DNA of 11,707 nucleotides from UBA1447 sp964568955. GTDB taxonomy: Bacteria; Bacillota; Clostridia; Oscillospirales; Acutalibacteraceae. Both the position numbers and the translations under genes were made by a program. The DNA lies in contig CAZMSM010000063.1 of the NCBI GenBank assembly GCA_964568955.1, positions 1 to 11,707 of the forward strand, in the 5' to 3' direction. Every line of letters begins with the position of its first letter. Positions within the stretch are counted from its first letter, which is position 1. Shown one piece after another: positions 5,888 to 11,707 of the stretch. The notes beneath the pieces are model-generated. The model ran no database searches, had not been told where the DNA came from, and was given only the letters and a program-made list of their open reading frames with translations.

Positions 5888-7132
5888 TCAGTCAATAGAA
5901 ATAATATCGTCCAGACGCACGTGTCCCCAAAAAGTATGGTTATAAATGACGGACTTGTCGGCAGCCTTTACTTCCGGCAACTCAAAAGCGATGGCATCTG
6001 TTATGTGGTCAAGGACGACGGATTGACCGCTAGCATCACTTTCATACAGGGCAAGGCTTGCTTTGTAAGGGCCGGGGAACAGTTTGGCGGTGTCGAAACA
6101 AAGTGTTTGCGAATAGCTTGCCCCCGCCCCCGCATCGCAAAGTGCCCCCGAAAGAGCAATACCCGCAGGAGAGTCATCGTTGAACTTGACAATCATCCTG
6201 AGCTTTACGCCGCACACGGGAACCAAACAAGACCAGCCCAGTTTGAACTTCATTATGGAATGCTCGCCCGCAAGCCTCTCGAAATCGTCCAACATTTCAA
6301 GCGATTCAAGCCTTGCCTGATTGGTTGAAACCGAGGCCCTTTGCGCCGATTTCAAATCAAAACAACCGTTGCGGCTCTGTCCGGTTTCGTCCAGATAAAA
6401 GCGGATGCCCTCCCCTGTCTCGCCGTCAAAAACAAGTTGACCGTTTTGCAGTACAAGGACCCTGTCGCACAGTTCACGGATAACGTTCATCTGATGGCTG
6501 ACGCACAGGATGGTTTTGTTGCTTTGGGCGATGGCGTTCATTCTGTCCATGCACTTGCGGCGGAACTTTTGGTCGCCTACCGCTAAGACTTCATCAATAA
6601 TCAAGATGTCCGGCTCCAAATGTGAAGCGACGGAAAAAGCTAACCGCACATACATTCCGCTGGAATAGCGTTTGACCGGGGTGTCGATAAACTTACCGAT
6701 TTCCGAAAAAGCCACGATTTGATCAAACTTAGCGTCAATTTCTGTTTTGGTCATGCCCAAAATCGCACCGTTTAGGTAAACGTTTTCCCGCCCGGTAAGC
6801 TCCGGATTAAAGCCCGTGCCGACTTCCAACATGGAGGCGGTTTTGCCGAGCAATTCGATGCGCCCCCTTGTCGGTTCCGTAATGCGGGAAAGTAGTTTAA
6901 GCAAGGTGGATTTGCCGGCACCGTTTTTACCGATGATGCCGACCCGTTCGCCCTGTTTGATATTAAAATTAATATCGCTCAACGCCCAAAAATCTTCTTT
7001 GCTTTGCCGCGGGAAGATTTTTAAAAAGCGGGCGGTTTTGCCCACAAGCGTGACAGACGCTTTGCGGTTGTGCTTGATGATATATTTTTTGCCGATATGT
7101 TCGGCTTTGATGACGGTTGGTTTGTCTGTCAT
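5888..7132 (-). CDS. Polysaccharide/teichoic acid ABC exporter, ATP-binding protein (Wzt/TagH type)
   Basis: The product is 414 aa from ATG 7132, with ribosome binding site GGGGGTG. The nucleotide-binding domain has Walker A GKNGAGKST (68-76), the family motif LEVGTGFNPELTGREN (102-117), ABC signature YSSGM (156-160), Walker B ILIIDE (176-181) and the switch histidine in VSHQ (213). From about residue 255 to the end there is a second, beta-rich domain like the C-terminal domain of Wzt, which recognises the non-reducing end of the polymer before export. It works with the permease at 7333-8166 to move an undecaprenyl-linked glycopolymer across the cytoplasmic membrane. The gene precedes the QueC-like gene with overlapping translation signals. 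Separation from its permease by 200 bp containing an inverted-repeat element is unusual, since these two genes normally abut. Confidence 0.93.
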   Translation of the reverse strand: MTDKPTVIKAEHIGKKYIIKHNRKASVTLVGKTARFLKIFPRQSKEDFWALSDINFNIKQGERVGIIGKNGAGKSTLLKLLSRITEPTRGRIELLGKTASMLEVGTGFNPELTGRENVYLNGAILGMTKTEIDAKFDQIVAFSEIGKFIDTPVKRYSSGMYVRLAFSVASHLEPDILIIDEVLAVGDQKFRRKCMDRMNAIAQSNKTILCVSHQMNVIRELCDRVLVLQNGQLVFDGETGEGIRFYLDETGQSRNGCFDLKSAQRASVSTNQARLESLEMLDDFERLAGEHSIMKFKLGWSCLVPVCGVKLRMIVKFNDDSPAGIALSGALCDAGAGASYSQTLCFDTAKLFPGPYKASLALYESDASGQSVVLDHITDAIAFELPEVKAADKSVIYNHTFWGHVRLDDIISID

Positions 7133-7162
7133 AAAGCACCCCCATTATAAAATATCCGTAAA

Positions 7163-7312
7163 GTAGGGCAAGGGCTCTGCTCTTGCCGAGATTCATAATT
7201 TTAGAAGTTTCCGTCGAAGGTAGGCACTTGCCCTAGATCAAGTCGATGATGGCGTGTTTATTGTTGCTCGCGTAAACGAGGGAGTTCGGCAAGAGCAGAG
7301 CCCTTGCCCTAC
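7163..7312. repeat. 150-bp element with perfect 27-bp terminal inverted repeats
   Basis: The left arm, 7163-7189, starts GTAGGGCAAGGGCTCTGC and ends TTGCCGA; the right arm, 7286-7312, is its exact reverse complement. The 96-bp interior includes a partial internal copy of the end (GTAGGCACTTGCCCTAG, 7231-7247) and a short stem CTCG/CGAG (7267-7280). No target-site duplication is obvious. The size and perfect ends fit a non-autonomous mobile element or bacterial repeat, inserted within the exporter operon. In the mRNA the arms would pair into a 27-bp stem upstream of the ATPase ribosome binding site. Confidence 0.8.
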
Positions 7313-7332
7313 ACTTAATGGACGAGGAGGTT

Positions 7333-8166
7333 TTACACGATGTCGACGAAGGTGCGCTCGCCTTTGCGAAAACGAAGGATTCCAAGTGGCAGCAATAGGG
7401 CTAACCAGGCAAGTGTGATGAGAAAGGATGGCAAATGAAAGCTGTTACTGCCGATGATGCACCACTTGAAGGCGTTGACGGCGCCGGCGACGGGGTTTAA
7501 CATATAAATCAATGCGGCCTTAGGGGACAGGGAGGCCGTAATATAGGCAAAGGAATAGACAACCGGGGTCACATATTGGCCGATTTGAAGCAGAAACGGA
7601 ATCGATTGATTTAAGTCCCGATGCTTGATATTACAAGGTGCTAAAACCAACCCGGCGACAAACCCTAACAGCAAAGGCAAAAGCATAAAAACAGGCAAGA
7701 GAAAAAGCCGCTCCCATGGCGGCGGATATTTAAAAATTGCTAGCATAATAAAAAGAACCGCAAGAGAAATCAGCGCATCCACCACTAGTGCGGCGGCCTG
7801 GCCGAGCGGGGCAATAATCCGTGGGAAATACACTTTTTTCAAAAGGTCGGCATTGGTCAAAAAGCCCGAGGCGGCTACGGTTAGCCCCCGCGCAAAAAGG
7901 TTCCAAGCAATCAAGCCGGCGTACACCATAATGGGGTAAGGGGTGGCGCCATCCGAAGGCAGCTTTGCAACCGTTCCGAAGAGGAAGCTCATAATAAGCA
8001 TGTTGACAAGGGGGCTGATAACCGACCATCCCAATCCGATAACCGTCTGCTTGTAGCGCACGGTGATGTCTCTTTTGGCAAAGGTAGCGGCAAGCCCTTT
8101 GTATCGCCATATATCCTTCCAATACTGGGCATTTTTTGCGTTTGGCTCAATGACCGTTTTTAACAA
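7333..8166 (-). CDS. Polysaccharide/teichoic acid ABC exporter, permease (Wzm/TagG type)
   Basis: The product is 277 aa, starting at TTG 8166 with GGAGG (8179-8175) eight bases upstream; a TTG at 8181 is in frame but precedes that site. After a short cytoplasmic N-terminus containing KDIWRYKGLAATFAKRDITV and RYKQTVIGLGW, about six membrane segments follow, typical of ABC-2 permeases of the Wzm/TagG type. LLKKVYFPRIIAPLGQ is the characteristic cytoplasmic loop that contacts the ATPase, and KHRDLNQ a second conserved loop. It forms the membrane channel through which a lipid-linked glycopolymer is exported, powered by the ATPase at 5888-7132. It is the first gene of the exporter group. Its ribosome binding site abuts a terminator hairpin with no room for a promoter in between. 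Confidence 0.92.
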   Translation of the reverse strand: MLKTVIEPNAKNAQYWKDIWRYKGLAATFAKRDITVRYKQTVIGLGWSVISPLVNMLIMSFLFGTVAKLPSDGATPYPIMVYAGLIAWNLFARGLTVAASGFLTNADLLKKVYFPRIIAPLGQAAALVVDALISLAVLFIMLAIFKYPPPWERLFLLPVFMLLPLLLGFVAGLVLAPCNIKHRDLNQSIPFLLQIGQYVTPVVYSFAYITASLSPKAALIYMLNPVAGAVNAFKWCIIGSNSFHLPSFLITLAWLALLLPLGILRFRKGERTFVDIV

Positions 8167-8179
8167 AATTTTTGCCTCC

Positions 8180-8214
8180 AAAACAAATAGCCCTCCGGCA
8201 AAGCAGGAGGGCTA
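8180..8214 (-). terminator. Terminator between the M28 peptidase and the exporter permease genes
   Basis: TAGCCCTCC (8188-8196) pairs perfectly with GGAGGGCTA (8206-8214), with a short inner GC/GC extension. On the minus strand the hairpin is followed by ATTTGTTTT, a T tract interrupted by one G. It lies 15 bp after the M28 stop codon and ends one base before the GGAGG ribosome binding site of the permease. It may be leaky or act as an attenuator, because no promoter can fit between it and the next gene. Confidence 0.78.
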
Positions 8215-8228
8215 AAAGTCAATTATTT

Positions 8229-9470
8229 TTACTCCCCGGCATCAAACATATAAGCTGCTTCGTAAGAAATTTCTATAGCCTTTTCGATGCATTCGGGGCT
8301 GATGTTATCGTAGGAATCGTGACGGGTGTGGTAATACAGTTGGGGGTCGTGGTCAACACCACCGAGCCCTACCGAGCGCAGACCTGCTTGGGTAAAGGCG
8401 GCGGCATCTGTTGAACCGGGGTATATATCAGCGCGTGGTAGGTCCTGCCCGACCTTTTTACCTGCGGCAATCAGTAAGTCGGCCAAAGCCTCATCGTTAT
8501 GCACCGTGCCGGTTTGATCGCGGGTATAAACGGCCAAGTGACGACATTCGCGAAGTGTTTCAAGTGGAATGATGACCGTGTCAATTTTGTTAAGTTCCTC
8601 GGCATGTTTTTTAGAAAAAGCTTTTGCACCGCGCAGCCCCGCTTCCTCCGAACCTGTAATCAGACAACCAACCTCGGTGTTTTCAAAACGAAAATCATTT
8701 TCTGCCATTTCCTTGAGAATAGCCATGGAAGCAAAGCAGGCGGTAAGATTGTCATTGGCGCCATCAACGATTACTTTCCAGTTGATGAAGAACATGATAG
8801 CGATATAGGCCGGAATAAAAATCAGCAAGATAATTGAAATCACGTTCCAAAAACGGTTGAAATCCGGAGTGCCTGCAATCAGGTAGGCCGGTATAAAGAT
8901 AACGGAAATGAACAAGCCACCGATGGCTCCGCCAATAACGGGGGCTAATGTTTTTATCTGGCCGTGCAGGGAATAGGTCCATTCCCATGCGGCATCGGCA
9001 TGGCCGCCAAAGATAATGCGTCTTTTGGTTTCGCCATGCGGTTTGCGAACAGCATAAACATTTTTTGAAATAGCTTTTGGGAAAAGGAAATCAACGAATT
9101 TACGATAAAGAAGGAACTCGAATACAAACATTAAAAAAGCGAGTGTTACTAAGATCGCGGCAATCCATGTGAGGGTAGTGTTAGGGTTGAAGCGGTTTAA
9201 AAAGAAAAGCACCGAGGCTATGACGCCGAAAACCGCCGAGATGGGGATGAAGCCCATAAATGCCTTGGGGCTCAATTTAAACTCTTCTACAGTAACTTCA
9301 TCTGCCCACGGTTCAAGCTCTTTGGCAAAATAATCTTGGGCATCTCTTTCCGACTGCGTGCCGGGACCTCGGTTTTTAAAAGTTTTGCATACATGGGTGA
9401 TTCCCTTGACGACAAAATCCATAGTGGAGTCTTTTACAGGTGGGGACATCTTATCTTTTGGGTTTGGCAT
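8229..9470 (-). CDS. Membrane-embedded M28 family zinc metallopeptidase
   Basis: The product is 413 aa from ATG 9470, preceded by TAGGAGAG. M28 ligands can be traced: GGHADA (H157, D159), GANDN (bridging D240), the catalytic pair in GSEEAG (E275, E276), D354 in GSTDAAAF, and H381 in YYHTRHDSYDN. The order H-x-D, D, EE, D, H matches co-catalytic dizinc aminopeptidases. There is no cleavable signal; instead two membrane segments (about 72-92 and 98-121) precede the catalytic core. Two more (about 178-200 and 207-230) lie between D159 and D240, an insertion inside the peptidase fold. The substrate is unknown. The gene begins 18 bp after secA stops and is probably co-transcribed with it; a role with exported or membrane peptides is possible but inferred only from that position. 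Confidence 0.85.
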   Translation of the reverse strand: MPNPKDKMSPPVKDSTMDFVVKGITHVCKTFKNRGPGTQSERDAQDYFAKELEPWADEVTVEEFKLSPKAFMGFIPISAVFGVIASVLFFLNRFNPNTTLTWIAAILVTLAFLMFVFEFLLYRKFVDFLFPKAISKNVYAVRKPHGETKRRIIFGGHADAAWEWTYSLHGQIKTLAPVIGGAIGGLFISVIFIPAYLIAGTPDFNRFWNVISIILLIFIPAYIAIMFFINWKVIVDGANDNLTACFASMAILKEMAENDFRFENTEVGCLITGSEEAGLRGAKAFSKKHAEELNKIDTVIIPLETLRECRHLAVYTRDQTGTVHNDEALADLLIAAGKKVGQDLPRADIYPGSTDAAAFTQAGLRSVGLGGVDHDPQLYYHTRHDSYDNISPECIEKAIEISYEAAYMFDAGE

Positions 9471-9488
9471 GCTTGTCGCTCTCCTACT

Positions 9489-11707
9489 CTATACAATATT
9501 ATTTTTTGTTACGTCGCCGCAACAATGTTTGTACTTTTTCCCACTGCCGCATGGGCAGGCTTCGTTCGGGCCGACTTTTTTGCCTTTGCGTACAGTCCTG
9601 CCTTTTTCACTGCCATCTGCGCTTGTGCCGCCGCCGCTCGTGGCGGTAATTTTAGCGGCTTGTTCGCGCTTTGTCTCCCGCTCGCCGCGGATAACGACTG
9701 TCAGCATTTGCCGCACCGTATCCTCGCGTATGGAGGTGCTCATTTCGTCAAACATATCGTAGCTTTCCTGCCGATAGGCTACCACGGGGTCTTGTTGCCC
9801 GTAGGCGCGCAGGCCGATTCCCCGCTTTAATTCCTCCATGGCGTCGATATGATCCATCCATTTATTGTCAACGTTTCTCAATAAAATCATGTTTTCAAGC
9901 CGGCGCATAATGGGCACGCCAACTTCGTCAATCCCGAAGGTCTTTTCCCGCTCCTCGTAAAGAGTGACCCCGCGTTCCAATAAAAGCTCTTTCACTTCGT
10001 TTCCTTCAAAACCATCCGCAAAATCATCCGGGCCGGTCAGCCAGCCCAAGAATTTTTCACGCAGTCCTTCGATGTTCCACTCTTTTCGCGGCAATGCGGC
10101 GGAGCAGTAAAAATCAACCGACTCGTTGATAGTTTCCTCCAGCATTTTCAAGATATACGGTTTAAGGTCCTCGCCTTGGAGCACCTTGTTGCGTTGCTCG
10201 TAAATGATTTCTCTCTGGCGGTTCATGACATCATCAAACTGCAGCACGTTTTTACGTGTGGCAAAGTTGCGACCTTCAATTTTCTTTTGTGCGCTTTCGA
10301 TGGTGTTGGAGATCATTTTGTTTTCAATCGGCATGTCCTCGGGTGCTTTGAGTGCGTCCATCACCCTTGTCAAGCGTTCGCCGCCGAACAAGCGCATGAG
10401 GTCATCCTCGAGTGAAATGTAAAAACGACTTTCACCCGGGTCACCTTGGCGCCCTGCACGCCCGCGCAGCTGGTTGTCAATACGGCGTGACTCGTGGCGT
10501 TCCGTACCAATAATAAACAGCCCGCCCGCTTCGCAAACCCTTGCGGCTTCGGCAGCGGTCATTTCGCGGTATTTTTTATTCAAAGCGGTAAAATCTGCCC
10601 TGGACTGAATGATTTCCTCGTTATCCGTTTCCGCATAGCCGGTGGCCTCGACAATCAGCTCTTCCGAGTAGCCCATGCGGCGCATTTCTGTTTTGGCAAG
10701 GTATTCCGAGTTGCCCCCGAGCATGATATCCGTGCCGCGCCCGGCCATGTTTGTGGCAATGGTGACCGAGCCGAATTTACCTGCCTGCGCGACAATTTCA
10801 GCCTCTTTATCATTAAACTTCGCGTTCAAAACCTCATGCTTGATGCCTGCTCGTTTAAGCAGTGTGCTTAAATACTCGGACCTTTCAATGGAAACCGTAC
10901 CCATGAGTACCGGTTGTCCCTTTTCGTTGCATTCCTTGATTTGTTCGATAGCGGCTTCAAACTTTGCTTTTTCGGTTTTGTAGACAACATCCGGGTTATC
11001 TTTTCGAATCATCGGCATGTTGGTCGGTACTTCGACAACATCCAGACTATAAATTTCTTGGAACTCTGCACTTTCGGTCATGGCCGTGCCGGTCATACCG
11101 GAAAGCTTTTTGTAAAGTCTGAAATAATTCTGAAAAGTGATGGTGGCGAGCGTTTTGCTTTCGTGCTCGACAGTAACGCCTTCCTTTGCTTCTATAGCTT
11201 GGTGCAAACCTTCGTTGTAGCGCCGCCCGAGCATAATGCGCCCGGTGAACTCGTCAACAATCAGCACCTTACCGTCTTTTACCACATAGTCGGTATCCCT
11301 GTGCATTACGCCGATAGCCTTGACGGCTTGGTTTATATGGTGTAAAAGGGTCATATTTTCGGCATCCATCAAGTTTTCCAAGTTGAAGGCTGCTTCTGCC
11401 TTTTCCACACCGCTTTTGGCAAGCGTTGCGGTTTTGGCTTTTTCGTCAACAATGTAGTCGCCTTGTGCGACATCCTCTGCGTTTTCTTTGGAATCGATTT
11501 CTTTAACCTTCGCCATAGTGAGTGTTCTTACAAAGGCGTTGGCTTGGCGGTAGAGGTCTGTGGATTGGTCGCCTCTGCCGGATATAATCAGCGGTGTCCT
11601 CGCCTCGTCAATAAGGATGGAGTCCACCTCGTCAACAATACCGAACTCGTGCCCTCTTTGCACCTTTTGTTCTATATAGGGCACCATGTTGTCGCGCAGG
11701 TAATCAA
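9489..11707 (-). CDS. secA: Preprotein translocase ATPase SecA (5' end beyond the window)
   Basis: About 739 C-terminal residues are present; the frame enters the window edge as DYLRDNM, a conserved SecA stretch, so roughly the first 200 residues are missing. ATPase features in order: IVDEVDSILIDEARTPLIIS (Walker B region), the helicase segment GTVSIERSEYLSTLLK, MAGRGTDIMLGGN, and LRGRAGRQGDPGES with its arginine fingers. The helical scaffold region (WMDHIDAMEELKRGIGLRAYG) and the C-terminal SEC-C zinc motif ACPCGSGKKYKHCC follow. SecA drives post-translational export of unfolded proteins through SecYEG at the cytoplasmic membrane. No frameshift or missing motif is seen. It ends with TAG at 9489-9491, 18 bp before the M28 peptidase gene. 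Confidence 0.98.
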   Translation of the reverse strand, partial: DYLRDNMVPYIEQKVQRGHEFGIVDEVDSILIDEARTPLIISGRGDQSTDLYRQANAFVRTLTMAKVKEIDSKENAEDVAQGDYIVDEKAKTATLAKSGVEKAEAAFNLENLMDAENMTLLHHINQAVKAIGVMHRDTDYVVKDGKVLIVDEFTGRIMLGRRYNEGLHQAIEAKEGVTVEHESKTLATITFQNYFRLYKKLSGMTGTAMTESAEFQEIYSLDVVEVPTNMPMIRKDNPDVVYKTEKAKFEAAIEQIKECNEKGQPVLMGTVSIERSEYLSTLLKRAGIKHEVLNAKFNDKEAEIVAQAGKFGSVTIATNMAGRGTDIMLGGNSEYLAKTEMRRMGYSEELIVEATGYAETDNEEIIQSRADFTALNKKYREMTAAEAARVCEAGGLFIIGTERHESRRIDNQLRGRAGRQGDPGESRFYISLEDDLMRLFGGERLTRVMDALKAPEDMPIENKMISNTIESAQKKIEGRNFATRKNVLQFDDVMNRQREIIYEQRNKVLQGEDLKPYILKMLEETINESVDFYCSAALPRKEWNIEGLREKFLGWLTGPDDFADGFEGNEVKELLLERGVTLYEEREKTFGIDEVGVPIMRRLENMILLRNVDNKWMDHIDAMEELKRGIGLRAYGQQDPVVAYRQESYDMFDEMSTSIREDTVRQMLTVVIRGERETKREQAAKITATSGGGTSADGSEKGRTVRKGKKVGPNEACPCGSGKKYKHCCGDVTKNNIV

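Noticed and set aside
5855..6328. Plus-strand open frame of 157 codons inside the ABC ATPase gene
   Set aside because: It is a shadow of the Wzt-like C-terminal domain coding sequence on the minus strand; no ribosome binding site or domain.
9336..9830. Plus-strand open frames of 134-164 codons opposite the M28 and secA genes
   Set aside because: They are antisense to two well-supported genes, and their cysteine- and phenylalanine-rich composition is typical of shadow frames.

Overview
The window reads as chromosomal DNA of an anaerobic Gram-positive Firmicute, most likely a Clostridia/Oscillospiraceae-type bacterium. The basis is strong GGAGG-type ribosome binding sites, a canonical SecA ending in the SEC-C zinc motif, a LytTR + DUF3021 regulatory pair, a TagGH/Wzm-Wzt type exporter, and intergenic space filled with short degenerate interspersed repeats. 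No RNA genes, CRISPR arrays or complete insertion sequences were found.

Layout. 1-175 (minus): the start of an unrecognised membrane-anchored protein, with its own promoter at 235-266 that has a MerR-type architecture. 300-530: a pentanucleotide tandem repeat and a small inverted-repeat element. 537-1841 (minus): a DUF4143-type AAA ATPase whose best ribosome binding site and ATG are out of frame, preceded by three 23-bp tandem repeats. 1960-2170: an intergenic repeat block. 2301-3395 (plus): the only plus-strand genes, a free-standing LytTR regulator and a DUF3021 membrane protein with promoter and terminator. 3400-3663: a second copy of the repeat block, plus hairpins.

3665-8166 (minus), in transcription order: ABC-2 permease, Wzt-like ATPase with a C-terminal substrate-recognition domain, a QueC-like PP-loop protein, a DUF4886 SGNH hydrolase and a short coding remnant. 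This looks like a surface-polysaccharide export and tailoring locus. A 150-bp element with perfect 27-bp inverted ends sits between permease and ATPase. A hairpin terminator abuts the ribosome binding site of the permease, so the locus is either terminator-attenuated or read through from upstream. 8229-11707 (minus): secA (5' end outside the window) followed 18 bp later by a membrane-embedded M28 zinc peptidase.

How they may work together: SecA is the housekeeping export motor. The exporter pair would move a cytoplasmically completed glycopolymer across the membrane. The PP-loop and SGNH proteins are candidates for modifying that polymer or a precursor. The LytTR/DUF3021 pair is a self-contained regulator/inhibitor module. 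The strongest leads are the QueC-like protein coupled to the exporter, the repeat blocks bracketing the LytTR module, the terminator-RBS junction, and the MerR-like promoter.
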